Positions 1 to 11,054 of a DNA stretch of 64,000 nt are shown in pieces. How positions within the stretch are numbered: the first letter of the stretch is position 1; the number at the start of each line of letters is the position of its first letter. Under the pieces are notes generated by a model, which worked only from the letters and a program-made list of their open reading frames with translations, was not told the DNA's origin and did not search any database. A program made the position numbers and the translations under genes. The stretch is from Micrasema longulum. Lineage: Eukaryota > Arthropoda > Insecta > Trichoptera > Brachycentridae. Location of the stretch: the NCBI GenBank assembly GCA_022494885.1, contig JAGVSM010002781.1:62001-126000 (forward strand), in the 5' to 3' direction.

Positions 1-48
1 CAAAACCCAATAAGTCTAAAAACCCTCGCAACAGAAGACTACCAATAA

Positions 49-225
49 GGCTGCCAAAAGGTGTTAGGACAGCTGAATGTCATCATTCCAGGACAGTCCA
101 CCGTCACAAACATGTTATATGACCTAGACCAAGAGGAAGAAAAAGAAGGAAAACAAGATTTAAAAATAATAAATATATATATTTCTTTACAGAAACAAAC
201 AGTCAACAATGATATAAAAACATAA
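49..225 (+). other. Possible coding fragment, unrecognised
   Basis: After a stop at 46-48 the first frame stays open for 58 codons. The first 40 or so read like protein (GCQKVLGQLN, then PGQSTVTNMLYD, then an acidic-basic EEEKEGK run); the rest is low-complexity. The frame is also readable before the stop (KTLATEDYQ), so this could be a broken gene or transposon tail entering from the left edge. I recognise no family. No start or splice site can be assigned. Confidence 0.2.
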
Positions 226-302
226 AAAAGATCCGATTTAAAGACAGACCAGCAAATTTTAGAAATAAAAATCATACATATTAAATTATAGTAAACAAAA
301 GA

Positions 303-378
303 GTGTGTTTGTGTGTATTCGTATGAAAGTAAGTGTAGAGGTGTGTTTGTGTGTATTTGTGTAGAAATAAGTGTTCAG
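303..378. repeat. Two tandem 38-bp TG-rich units
   Basis: Two adjacent units of 38 bp (303-340 and 341-378) both start GTGTGTTTGTGTGTATT and differ at a handful of positions. A partial third unit follows. This is a short TG-rich minisatellite. Confidence 0.6.
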
Positions 379-763
379 GTGTGTGTAAGCGTGAGCATCT
401 TTAAAAAGCAAGTGAGAGCATATCGCAGATAGAAAGAATGAGTCTTAATTTATTTTTGAAATAAATTAAGGTGCATGTTGAATATATCAATAGATGAAAA
501 AAAACATTATAGTTTGAACAAGAACGATAGAGGAAAGAGTGTTGTGCATAGTTAATGCTACAGACTGGCAGATGGAATGAGTACTTATTTCTTGTCACGC
601 GAAAAAGGACATTAAGATTAATTTTGGAGAGTAGGTAAAAAAGTCTACTTTATTATTTTATAATTTATATATATAGCATAATTCAAATGTAGTGCGTCAA
701 TTTTCAACCTTTCAAATCCATTTTGTAATTAACAAGTCCATTTCATAATTAACAAGCCTGAGA

Positions 764-955
764 ATGGACGTAACAGCCTCCGATTACGAGCGTTTTGAGG
801 ATAGGGTGACGATGGTGGACCCGGCCTGGACACGTGCTGCGGATGCCTCAGAAGAGCCTCAACCCAAGTCGCCTCTTCTTTACACCTTCGAGCTCCCGCC
901 GTCGAGGAAGTCCGCCGATGACGATCTTTCGGCTTTATTCAGCGGAACTAAGTAA
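764..955 (+). CDS. Candidate coding exon, 63 codons, product unknown
   Basis: A 63-codon frame starts MDVTASDYERFEDR and ends LSALFSGTK, then TAA. In a strongly AT-rich region its third positions are mostly G or C, as expected of selected codons rather than a chance frame. The product is acidic, with no signal peptide, membrane span or recognised motif. An in-frame TAA lies 18 nt upstream, so either this ATG is the start or the exon begins at an AG just before it (CAAG at about 755). A weak donor (AA|GTAACG) overlaps the stop, so the exon could splice onward. A second frame (834-1055) overlaps it and looks less natural. A GC-rich transposon scrap cannot be excluded. Confidence 0.35.
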   Translation: MDVTASDYERFEDRVTMVDPAWTRAADASEEPQPKSPLLYTFELPPSRKSADDDLSALFSGTK

Positions 956-1343
956 CGTGGGATTGAAGTGGGAGGAAGTGAGAGTGCAGGCTAACCATAG
1001 AGTCTCCTGGAGGCGTCTGGTGATATCCACATGCCCCACTCTGGAGCCGATGTGAAAAAGGAAAGAACAAAAAGAAAAACAGCATTGAATTTATGTATTG
1101 TAAACGCTGTTCTGCAGCACTTCAACTCAAAGCTATTCTTTACCACTGGCCAAATACGCGCCATTAATGAAAATGACATTTTTATGTGATATTATCTATT
1201 TACGTGATGCCTTTATTTTCTGCCAACACCATACATGACACGCCGAACATTATACATAATCACAATGCGTGGAAGCCTCTTTGTTTTCATTGGCCTTCGT
1301 TTTATTCTGCTGGCGAAACCATTTCCGGTTTCCGCTGATTATT

Positions 1344-1366
1344 TTAGCACATGACGTCAGTGCTAA
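1344..1366. promoter_or_regulatory. CRE-like TGACGTCA inside a palindrome
   Basis: The perfect octamer TGACGTCA (1352-1359) sits between inverted 7-mers TTAGCAC and GTGCTAA. TGACGTCA is the CREB/ATF consensus. TTCCGG lies on both sides within about 25 bp. Whether it is regulatory or just the middle of a fold-back repeat is unknown; a similar GCGGAA-plus-CRE arrangement occurs near 31.42-31.45 kb. Confidence 0.3.
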
Positions 1367-1639
1367 GGAACTTCCGGTATTTCAGCAACACGAGCAAATC
1401 ATTTATTATTTTTCACGCTTTATGTGTTTTATAACTGTAATCCTTAATTGTGAATGAAAAAAAAACCAACGAGCAATCAAATCCTGAATTAAAACAATTG
1501 TTTCATTTTATGAAGATATGTTTGTGTATATTTTTTCGTCGTTTTGAAGGAATTGTCAAATAGTTTTGTGGAGGTTTTTTTTGTTATTTAGTAGGAATTG
1601 TCAATTCAGTACATTTTTAATTATGTTAAAGAATATTCA

Positions 1640-1985
1640 AATAGTTTCGGGCGTTCAGCAAAGAATTTACGGCTAAAAATTCATCAGAGAAGCATACAGA
1701 CCCGTCCATCTTCAAACATTTTTTGGATTTGGTCATTTCATGTCGTCCGTGGTCTTCTTCATTTTGTGCGATCATCAACATTCATATTGTAAATTTTTGT
1801 AACTCTTCATTTGTCAACCATTCGCTCTACATGTCCAAACCAACGAAGAACTGACTCCTTCCTTGGTTTTGTGGACAGAGCGACATTTGTTCACCTATTG
1901 TTCATAGCTTTACCACACATTCGTCAGAGGTTGCATTTCGACAGCATTCAGCCTTCTTTTATCCATCTCTTTCAAATTTTCCTTT
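1640..1985 (-). pseudogene. LINE-A ORF2 C-terminal fragment
   Basis: Read on the minus strand, scattered frames give the tail of an endonuclease-reverse-transcriptase LINE: RLNAVEM, then a shifted RWFGHVERMVDK (about 1810-1850), then RRPRTT near 1760. The same block is clearer at 5870-6360, 45545-45905 and 61375-61822. Frameshifts and stops show it is dead. It abuts a tRNA-derived SINE on its right. Confidence 0.7.
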
Positions 1986-1996
1986 TCTTTTTTTCA

Positions 1997-2225
1997 CGGT
2001 GGCGTCTGTGGTGTAGTGGTCAAGACAATAGACTCATGCATGGACGGTTTCGGGTTCGATTTTCAGTGAGAACACAAAAATTTGATGTGGTTTTTCTCAA
2101 TCATGGGTTTTCTATGTTGTAATTCACAACTTTAATTGGGCCTTCTGGCCTGTTGTGGTTAGAAAAAATGGTGCTTCGATTTCATACAGAGAGGTCAGCA
2201 GTGTTGGCATAGGGAACTTTGTTCT
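1997..2225 (+). mobile_element. tRNA-derived SINE (S3)
   Basis: The head has a box A-like GGTGTAGTGGTCA (about 2009-2022) and a box B-like GGGTTCGATTTT (about 2050), spaced as in tRNA genes, so it could be transcribed by Pol III. A non-tRNA body runs to about 2225. The body differs from the S1 family seen elsewhere here. Confidence 0.6.
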
Positions 2226-2739
2226 AAATTTGCCACTTTAATTTTAGTGCACCGTTCTCCCTATTTAACGTAGCTAGCAATATAAAAAAATTAAAAAAAA
2301 TATTTCATTTACTTTCTACTTTACGTTCTCAATGAATATTTTTAATTACCTGCTGCTGTTTTCAAAATAAATTATACAAAATTAGAACTACATTCGAATC
2401 GCGTAATTACATGCTCAGAATATTTGTGATTAATTTCTCTCTTGTGTAATTAAAACAATCTTGATTTTGCCCGGTCCCAGCCGTTAAAAATACACAACCC
2501 ACTTTTTATAATTCTCCTTCTGACCATTAGTCTAATCATGTAACATTTTTATACATCAAACATATTAAGTTGGAAAACACGTATAATCATCGCCATCACG
2601 ATTCCCTTAATCGCACCCAATGGAGTATTTGAAATTAAAGACCTCGTTTTAAAAATATAAAATGTAAAAAAAAACCAAAATGTATTATTAGATTTTCATA
2701 TTCTCTGTCTATGCGTCCATGCGATTGTTCTTTCCAGAA

Positions 2740-3030
2740 AATTGTAAAAAAATCGTAGGTACCTCAAATTTTTCTTCTCCCAGCCCCTATATCCCGGTTC
2801 ATCCAGGATCGGGACTCCTTGTACGCAAGCACCAGAAACTTTTGTCCTGGATTGACAAAATGGAAAAAAAATCCTACTGCCAACTCTTTCTCAATAGTAG
2901 ACCACCGTGTTGGGGGTCTGCTTCTACCTCTAGTTTTAGCTAGGATATTGAGCGCTCTTCTTACTGAAAAGTCCTCATCTCTACGCATGACGTGACCATA
3001 CCACCTTATCCTGCTTTCTTTAAGTTTTTT
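2740..3030 (-). pseudogene. LINE-H ORF2 C-terminal fragment
   Basis: On the minus strand the frame reads RWYGHVMRRDEDFSVRRALN followed by KTRGRSRPPTRWSTIEKEL, the usual C-terminal block of a non-LTR retrotransposon reverse transcriptase. After about 75 codons the similarity moves to another frame (FWCLRTRSPDPG), so a frameshift is present. Only the last part of the protein survives. This is a different LINE lineage from LINE-A. Confidence 0.7.
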
Positions 3031-5305
3031 TGCTGTGTCCTTTTGTTTTTTTTATTACGAAAAATGGACACAACTTATGTAAACACTCAATAATAAGGTA
3101 CAATTTTTAGTCATAAAATAATTAAGGAATTAAATAAAATAAAAATATAATAAAATTTAACAGACAAAACCAGAGACAAAATAAATACAACCAATGAGAT
3201 AAAATCTATGGGCTGGGGAACAATCACATACCTAAGTGTTTTTTTTCAATTCTGTTTTCATTTGCTCATCTTGTAGTATGCAGCTATGTTCACACCAGTC
3301 GTCACGTTGGGGAAACAAAACTCTCAAACAAAATATGTTTTTTTTCCTTTTAACTTTTATTATATCGGCAAACGTCGTTTTACGTAGGGGTCCCGTTTCG
3401 AGAGACACCGGCGTAAAAAAATCAGAGTAAAATGAACACAAATATACGGGAGATATAAGGTTAGGTTCCGTGTCAAAATTCTTAAACATGTTTATATAAT
3501 ACATGACCTATATATATTCAAAATAAATTACAAATGTATCTAATAAATACAATTTGAATTCGTTTACAAAATATATAATAATCTCTTGATATAAATGATG
3601 AATTTTTTATAATAAATACGAGCTCACCAGTTCGTCGGTACTGAATTAAATTCTCACACTTTTTTTAAAAAAAAATCCAATTTCATTTGCTTTGATTGTT
3701 GCTTCCTTTCTTGCAGAATCGTAGCACAAACTAAACATATTTTAATATTCTATTAATTTTAATAATAATAACACTAAACAAAAAAAACAAAAAAATATTT
3801 AACAAATTTACGGACAATCTCCAATTTAAACAAATTATACAATGAGAAACAATAATAATACATAAACAAATAATAAAAAGAATACAACAAAGAAAAGCAA
3901 AGACAAGTTAGACAGGCATTATGGAATCCAGGTTAATTCTACAAATATACAGTTAATTTATTAGGAATATTTCTTCAGCCTATTTGTTAAAAAACTCAAT
4001 TTACAATCAAAATAATTTAGATATTGATTTTTACTCACAAATCTAATCATTTTCCATAAAAACAAAACGAAAACTAACTCTGAAACAATTTCACATACCC
4101 AATACGCTGCTCGCGTACACGGTAATGTAATAAAACAACGTGTAAAAGTGGGTCTGCTATTAGAATCGTGGCGCCTACTGTCTTTTGGAGTCAGCCGAAC
4201 CGGAGAATCCCATGCCGGCATGAACCAGCGTAATTGTAAACCGGCGTAAATCAAACCAGCGCAAAACGATGTTTACCTGTATTTATATTAGAATATCGGT
4301 TATATCTGAATTAAAATAAAACAAAGAAAAACGAAATCAATCCTTAATTATGGTTAAGTTTTAAAAAAATGTTACATTAAATTCTGTCTTCATTTCAAAC
4401 TTATGTCTCTAAAAAATCATGAATTTACATAGAACCTTGTTTCCCTAATGCGACGCAGTGTCTAGCCTTGTTTTATTTTATTGATAATGACTATTTTTTT
4501 ATGTGGTTCTGTAAAAATCAACTCAAACAAGAATTATTGTTAAACACGCGATAAACGTAGCTTTATTTTCCACCATTTTTATACTTTAAAAAAAGTATAT
4601 TAACAAATACCACAATGACATTCAGTATTAGCTGTCAACATTGAGCACTAGCCAATTCCGTATAAAATGAATAATGCCAAAAACGGCCAATGCGAACGAC
4701 ACATGTCCTATGTGATACATAGTATGTCAACGATACCCTGTCAAAGAAAAATAGTCCTTCGGAAGTAACGTTCGAAATACTAGTTTCCAAATTAAGAATC
4801 TTCAAATAATATTTGTAATCTGCAAGCTTGTTTTAGTACTAAAAAATATGACGGGTTAAAAATGTAAAATACAGTGTACTCTTTTGTATGAATGGACGAT
4901 TCGCTCCTGGTTCACATGAATTTTAAAACACGTAAGTCAAATAACGTCATTCAAAATGATAATATCAATGCACTTCACTACTCAAAATAAATTTATTAGT
5001 TATCGGCAACAAAAAAAATTTTCTCGAAAAATAAACTTTTCTAACTTTATGCCTTAAACGACTAAACAATGAAGAATTATCATCTAACTATGTATTCTCA
5101 ATTGTTATAAATAATCCCATTTCTATAAATATGGATAAAAATATGTTAGATTTGATTCCCCCAATATTTGAGACACAAAAAAATGTTTTCTGAAAAGTTA
5201 GGCTTTTAGCTGATGTGATTGTTACCACACCCATATTTAATACGGAGTCTTAAAACTTTTTTTACAGGTTTTTAAAATGGTACAATATTAGCCAAAGAAA
5301 TAAAA
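3031..5305. other. No supported gene; AT-rich DNA
   Basis: No convincing coding block. Minor items are a GC-richer patch at 4090-4265 with ACCAGCGTAA / AACCGGCGTAAA / ACCAGCGCAAA near-repeats and a short patch at 3375-3410. Neither matches anything I know. Confidence 0.5.
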
Positions 5306-5309
5306 TGAA

Positions 5310-5815
5310 TATAAACATTTTATTATTTTTTTTTATTATTAAATTTCATAAAAAATACATGTTTTTTTAAAAATTCTATACATATCTTCTTTTACACATT
5401 AAGTAAATTTTATCACTGTAACTCTCCAAAAAGAGACTAACTCTTGTGCTTGGAGAGTGACTTACACTGTTGTAGTTGTTTATTGTTTATTATAAGAGTT
5501 TATATAATTTTAAATATGAGTACACGAGTAAAAAATAAAAACATAGGAAATACAAAGAAAAAACATAAAATTTATATACAATACTAATTAAAATTTAATG
5601 AAGTTTTTACAAGTGTTCAAAAAACTTCTTTAGATTTACCTTAAATTTATTTATTAAAAATATTATTTTTAATAATTATTAGTTCATTGGGAAGATTATT
5701 ATAATTTTTTACACCTTTAAATACAAAGCTATTTTGACCATGATTTGTATGGAATTTAGGAATTTTAATATTATGTTGGTATCTGAGTGACTTGTTCATC
5801 TCAAATTATTTTATC
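5310..5815 (-). pseudogene. LINE-G 3' end with ORF2 C-terminus
   Basis: On the minus strand, 5815 down to 5590 encodes HNIKIPKFHTNHGQNSFVFK then GVKNYNNLPNELI, the F.+KG+K.+N.LP signature that ends Jockey/CR1-type ORF2 proteins, then a broken FKVNLKKFFEHL. The 3' UTR has a hairpin (CTCCAAGCACAAGAGTTAG... TTTGGAGAG) and ends in a T-rich tail on the plus strand near 5315. The same UTR recurs at 8020-8345. Confidence 0.7.
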
Positions 5816-5869
5816 TTTTCTTTTTTATATATTTAATCTACATAAAATCTACTTTGGCAAACAAATGTT

Positions 5870-6360
5870 TATTGCAGGAGGCTAAACTAGCAGTTCACAA
5901 TGGAGTTCTAGTGCCAACTCTAATGTATGGGAGCGAAGTATGGAATTGAAAAAATGATGATGAAAGTAGGTTAAATGCTGTCGAAATATGACCCCTTAGG
6001 TGAATGTGTGGCAAAATGATGTATGATAGGTGCACAAACGTCGAGATCCGTGAACTGTGTAAGGCTGAGATATGCATTATTGACAGAATCAAGAAAGGGG
6101 TGCTGCGTTGGTTTGCACACCTAGAGCGAATGGACAACGAAAGAACGGCTAAAAGGATCTACGATGCGAATGTTGATGGATGTAGAAAACGAGGAAGGCC
6201 GAGAAAGACATGACGCGATCAAGTCCATCAAATACTTGAAGATGGACATGTCAAAGGTAGGAATAATCAGCGTGCGTGCATGAGAAGATGTATGAATGTA
6301 GAGTGATATGGCATTACATCTTCTCTGCTTACCCCTATGGAGAAACGGCGTGAAGGTTTG
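5870..6360 (+). pseudogene. LINE-A ORF2 C-terminus, best-preserved copy
   Basis: The frame reads EAKLAVHNGVLVPTLMYGSE, a few stops, then MMYDRCTNVEIRELCKAEIC, RIKKGVLRWFAHLERMDNER and GCRKRGRPRKT, the diagnostic tail of endonuclease-RT (RTE-like) non-LTR elements. It continues after TGA as RDQVHQILEDGHVK. It is truncated at the 5' side, with no polymerase palm. Three other copies in the window give the same order. It is non-functional because of in-frame stops and missing domains. Confidence 0.8.
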
Positions 6361-6699
6361 TTCGTCATTTAAATATTTACTTATAAAACAGACACTGACA
6401 AAATATTGTCCTATGTTGCATGAAATTCAAATAACAGTTTCTATAATTCCGTAGGCGTAATTTTTATTAAGGAGAAGATAACAATAATTTCTCAGTAATA
6501 AAATTACGGGCTATCGCCACATCTCAAGTAAACAATCACTGTCAAAGTTACAACGCTTAATATGGTAATTTTTGATTGCATGCAAATGTCGTCTACACAG
6601 CTTTGACAATAAGTTCTCGCTTCAGTAGGTGGCTGAGGTTGGTGCACTGGAACAAATTATTATTTAAATGAGTTATGAATCAAATAACTGCATCTGCAG

Positions 6700-6795
6700 T
6701 TTGGATAAATCCCATACTACGAATACCGATAAAAAATATGAAATGGATTAAGAATAATTAATTGTATTTTCAAAACTAACATGGGTATGTGGAGA
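6700..6795. repeat. Dispersed repeat X, copy 1
   Basis: About 85 bp (starting CATACTACGAATACCGAT and containing GAAATGGATTAAGAATAATT) recurs in direct orientation at 60868-60957 with about 85-90% identity by eye. Identity of the parent element is unknown. Confidence 0.5.
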
Positions 6796-6924
6796 AATGT
6801 TTTCAGACATAATCTTAAAAAAGAAAATATATAAAAAGGTGTCACTAGAAAAACGCGACATGTTTTGGCATTGATAGTTGTGAAGTCAAGATTCGTGATA
6901 ATGTTCTAAGCAAATTTGAGTGAT

Positions 6925-7012
6925 TTATTTATTTAACTTTTTGTACATAATGTTATTTGTACATTAGCGGGCTTATTGCCAAATGGCAATTTCTTCCAAC
7001 CAACCAATAAAA
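6925..7012 (-). mobile_element. LINE 3' tail fragment
   Basis: The minus strand reads TTGGTTGGAAGAAATTGCCA, TTTGGCAATAAGCCCGC, TAATGTAC and an A/T-rich tail. This hairpin (ATTGCCATTTGGCAAT) is the terminal signature seen on LINE-C-type copies at 12150, 27865 and 59270. Only the terminal 90 bp is present. Confidence 0.6.
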
Positions 7013-7731
7013 TAAAAGACAATTGTTCCACCTTGTAAAAGCATTTTCAAATGAATGTGAAGATTAAGTAGACTGAAGGTTACAAATAAATATTAGACTG
7101 ATCTCAAAATTTTTTATTTTTTTTAGAAGCTTTTGATTTCAAAGAATTTTAGGTACCTTTCTATTTTATATTATATTTGTATATACATATTTATATATAT
7201 ATACGAGGTAAAAGAGAATAAAATCGGGAGATATAAAAAAAGAAGACACAAAAAGACGAAGAAAGAAAGAAGGAAAAAACAGAAAAAGATGAAAAAAAAG
7301 GGAACTGTCTCTCGTTTTTTCCTATTCCTTTAAAATAATAATACAAAATTGAGCTTTGAACGACTCCGAATATATTCAAGCAAAATTCATTCATACGATT
7401 TAATGATCTTACGTTTCTTACGTTGGTTTTCAAATCTATTGACGACATAATATTTACCGCCCTGTATTATGAAACGTCTAACATGATAGCACATATAGTG
7501 TTACGTGGAACATATGTGTGTTTTACCTTTATGTATAATCGGGTCAAGAGTAAAATATAATTAAGTTATCACGATTCTTATCTTATCCAAAGACATTTAA
7601 AACACACATATGTAATTATATGGACTTTTGTACTTTGCGACTGCACGCCATAACTACAAATGTAATCATAATAAATACTATCCGTAGACGATTTATTTAT
7701 TTTTTAAGCAATTCTAATTAGATTAATGAAT

Positions 7732-7900
7732 TTTTTTTTTGGATTAACACATTACAACAGAGATGTAGAAACATTTAGAGAAGAGAATATTAAAGTCTAG
7801 GCATTTACAGGGTAACTTGTCATTGGCTGATTGAAGTGGCTATTTAACTCATCGTAATATTCACCAATGTTACTATACACCCGTCTATGATGGAACACTA
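7732..7900. repeat. P element, one end only
   Basis: TTAACACATTACAACAGAGATG begins the P terminal repeat, followed by GTCTAGGCATTTACAGGG and diverged TTCACCA internal sequence. The rest of the element is missing. Confidence 0.6.
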
Positions 7901-8019
7901 ACAGTTTAAATATTTAAAAAACCTTCTTCCTAACTTAATATTCACATCGGCTATTTGATGGTATAAAAATTTTGGTAAAAATGTACTGTAGAAAGGATTA
8001 AAAAAATATATATTTATAT

Positions 8020-8345
8020 ATTTTTTTTATTAAATTTTTTTCTTAAAGAGTGCATGTTTTTGGAAAATTCTAAACACATCTACTTTTACACATCTAGTAA
8101 ATGTTATCACTGTAACTCTCCAAAAAAGAGACTAACTCTTGTGCTTGGAGAGTGACTTACACTGTTTTAGTTGTTTATTTATAAGAGTTTATATAATTTT
8201 GAATACGAGTACACGAGAAAGATAAATAAAAACAAAGGACATATAAAGAAAAAACATAAAAAAATAATGCATTCACACTAATTAAAATTTAATGTTGTTT
8301 TTACAAGTGCTCAAAAAATTTCTTCAGATTAGCTTAAAATTTATT
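8020..8345 (-). mobile_element. LINE-G 3' UTR fragment
   Basis: Near-duplicate of 5330-5620: same CTCCAAGCACAAGAGTTAGT hairpin, same AT-rich UTR and the same T-rich end on the plus strand near 8025. The protein-coding part is absent. It ends where P sequence begins, suggesting one element landed at or next to the other. Confidence 0.65.
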
Positions 8346-8354
8346 TCAACAATG

Positions 8355-8765
8355 TTTGATTATGTCCAAATGCTTGCAGACTGGCTGGGTTTCCTCCTTA
8401 GGGAGTTGTTCATATTTAAATTAATGTCAACAGAGTGGGAAAACGTTTTTGAGAAGGGAATATTACCTGGTAAAAGAAGAAGTATACAAATTGGAAAGTT
8501 GTTTTCAGGCGTTGCCTAGTAGGTGATTTGGTTCATGAATCTCACCCACGTGATAAAGGTTTCAGCTCTTTTACTTCACAAAAATCAACAGATGGAAGAG
8601 TCGAGGAAATGTGGATGTTCAAACATGGGTAGAATGGTGAATGTTACACAGTGTGTAAAGTGGCCACTTAAACCAGCCAATGACAGGTCATAAGCCCTGT
8701 AAATGCCTAGACTTCCATATTCCCTTCTCAAAAATGTTTTATCACTCTGTTGAAATTAATTAAAA
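8355..8765. repeat. P element copy (complete-looking)
   Basis: Left end TTCATATTTAAATTAATGTC then AACAGAG; right end CTCTGTTGAAATTAATT. It contains the P core: GGCGTTGCCTAGTAGGTGA, TGAATCTCACCCACGTGATAA, GGTGAATGTTACACAGTG and CAGGTCATAAGCCCTGTAAA. Short frames across it are chance translations shared by all P copies and are not genes. The left inverted arm is partly replaced. Confidence 0.65.
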
Positions 8766-8792
8766 ATTTATTTATTTACATATTATTTTATT

Positions 8793-9130
8793 AACATATA
8801 ACAACAGAGATGAAGAATATTTTAGAGAAGGTAATATAAAAGTCTAGGCATTTACAGGGCTTATGACCTGTCATTGACTGGTTAAAGTGGTTGTTTTACA
8901 CACAGTGTAACATTCACCATTCTACCCATATAGATTCGTTCAATTCTTTCATCTGTGTATGTTTGAGAAGTTAAAGAGCTGAAACCTTTATTTATGCGGG
9001 TGAGATTCATCTAATTGAAATATTTTACCTTCATACTAGGCAACGCCTGAAAATCTTATTTTTCAATTTCTATACTTCTTCATGGACCAGGTGGATTTGT
9101 CAACAAACTCAAAATATTGTTGAAATATTT
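8793..9130. repeat. P element copy, inverted relative to its neighbour
   Basis: Starts TTAACATATAACAACAGAG and carries the same core in the opposite direction to 8355-8765, ending in CAACAAACTCAAAATATTGT. The right terminal arm is missing. About 30 bp of AT-rich DNA separates the two copies. Confidence 0.65.
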
Positions 9131-9221
9131 ATAACTTAAATAATAATAAAGATAAATACATGAGTTTTTATTACTTAAATATAAAACATTTCCAAAAAGT
9201 CGAAAATAACTTGTGCTGGAA

Positions 9222-9322
9222 AAATGGAAATCAAGTTGTGGTAGAATGGGATTTGAATCTTAGACATTTGGCCTGTGAGTGCACAATACGACCAAGAGAC
9301 CACGACTCGGTTCAAAAATGCT
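9222..9322 (-). mobile_element. tRNA-derived SINE (S2), diverged
   Basis: The minus strand has GTGGTCTCTTGGTCG (box A region) and AGATTCAAATCCCATT (box B region), then TACCACAACTTGATTTCC. It matches the better copy at 22200-22291 in order and spacing. Confidence 0.55.
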
Positions 9323-9327
9323 AAAAC

Positions 9328-9737
9328 GTGCTTCGTAAATTTATGTATATAATGATGTAAATATTTCATTTTATTTTACATAACTTCATTTTATTTTATT
9401 TCATTTTATTTTGTTTTATTTTATTTAATTTTATTTTATTTTATTTTATTTTATTTTATTTTATTTTATTTTATTTTATTTTATTTTATTTTATTTTATT
9501 TTATTTTATTTTATTTTATTTTATTTTTTTTATTTTATTTATTTTATTTTATCTTATTTTATTTGATTTTATTTTATTTTATTTTATTTTATTTTATTTT
9601 ATTTTATTTTATTTTATTTTATTTTATTTTATTTTATTTTATTTTATTTTATTTTATTTCATTTCATTTCGTTTCATTTTTTATTTTATTTTGTTTTACT
9701 TTAACTAATTTTATTTATACATAAATTTACGAAGCAC
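9328..9737. repeat. TTTTA pentanucleotide array between inverted arms
   Basis: About 340 bp of almost pure TTTTA/ATTTT repeats (about 9370-9708), with C and G variants at both ends, is bracketed by a perfect 22-bp inverted repeat: GTGCTTCGTAAATTTATGTA plus TA at 9328-9349 and its complement at 9716-9737. The arms exclude simple slippage in random DNA and suggest the array grew in the loop of a fold-back structure. Confidence 0.85.
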
Positions 9738-9782
9738 ATTTAATCTTAAATGCTTTTAATTATATTGATAGGTTTTTTGTAT

Positions 9783-10050
9783 TTTGTACGCCTCAAGGTC
9801 CAATGGTCAAAGTGCGTTTGCCTACCATGCGAGAGTTTTGGTTCCAACCCCCGAGACGGTTGACACGAAATATTTATTTAAAGAGTTGTTTTTACACAAG
9901 AACATTTCATAGTCACTGACACCTGAAGCGTAAGACTCATCTGACATAGGTACATGCAACAAAACAATATCGAGATACGCTGCGGTTGGTACCGATGCAG
10001 CCCTATGCGTCATTGGGTGAGGAAAGGGAAATAATGATGATGATGGTATT
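9783..10050 (+). mobile_element. tRNA-Gly-derived SINE S1, near full length
   Basis: Head CCTCAAGGTCCAATGGTCA, then TTGCCTACCATGCGAGAG and a box B-like GGTTCCAACCCC; body ACCTGAAGCGTAAGACTCAT and GATACGCTGCGGTTGGTACC; tail AAAGGGAAATAATGATGATG. The order equals the cleaner minus-strand copy at 20096-20360. Boxes are mutated, so it is probably silent. Confidence 0.75.
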
Positions 10051-11050
10051 TTGAATTTTGTATAAAAGTATCTCTTTTTGGGTTATCTGAATTATTATTT
10101 ACAGAGAAAACCTCGTTAGTTATATTCTGAGTATTAAATACGTAGGTTATAATCATTTCCGTAATCAAAGCATTTGATATGGGAATTACGGTTCATTGTT
10201 TGGTAAAAACGACCTGTATTTGTGTAATTTTATACCAAACAAAATAATATAACCTTTGTTTTCTAATATTTTGTTCACCTAAAATACAGGAATATATAAC
10301 TATAATCCCATTAGTAAAGATTTTTTTATGATGATAATAATATTATGTTCACTGCACATATCGGAAGTCTTCTGTTTATATATACTGTGGATACGGCGCA
10401 ACCCTCAAAATATTAAAATAATAATATGTATGAATAATATCTAAATATTTTCTAAGAATTCCAATCGAAACATCATTTGTCAACTACTGCCAACAGGCCG
10501 GCTTCTCTTAAGTGGTTTCCTCTCCACGTGAGCAAATGCCGAGAAGTTCCTGATTAGCCCACATTAATATATCCCCCCTGATCCCAATAGTTAAAGTAAA
10601 TTTTAAGATATTTAATTGCAGAAAAATCCACTTTTTGAAATATAAACCTTGTATATTATAAGCAAGGTAAATTATAAAGCAACTCCCTTATAAAAAAAAC
10701 AATCTAAACATCATTAATATTCAAGTGTATTTTTTAAAACATATTATAAATTACATTTTTATAAGAATAATATTACTAGTTGTTTTACTTTATGCATTAT
10801 ATTTATGAGTATCCCTTTCATTTGGGGACAGTTATTGCCTACATTTTTGTTTGTGATGTGTAATAAATATTAGTAGAAAGATGTATGTATGATTTTTTTT
10901 GAATAAACAAATAAATATTTAAATACCTACATCAATTATTTTTTAATTATTTTCTTTTCTCTAAGGCAGTCAAAAATATTGTTGACTAATAATTATTTTT
11001 TTCAAAATATGTGGTGTTGGAGAAAAATGCAAGATAATGGATTTAATTAA
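10051..11050. other. No supported gene
   Basis: AT-rich DNA. The only unusual part is a GC-richer stretch at 10490-10580 (AACAGGCCGGCTTCTCTTAA, CTCCACGTGAGCAAATGCCG) that I cannot identify. Confidence 0.45.
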
Positions 11051-11054
11051 AACA

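Noticed and set aside
8292..8519. 75-codon frame (and its relative at 11074-11289)
   Set aside because: Both are translations of P terminal and core sequence that are not conserved as protein between copies.
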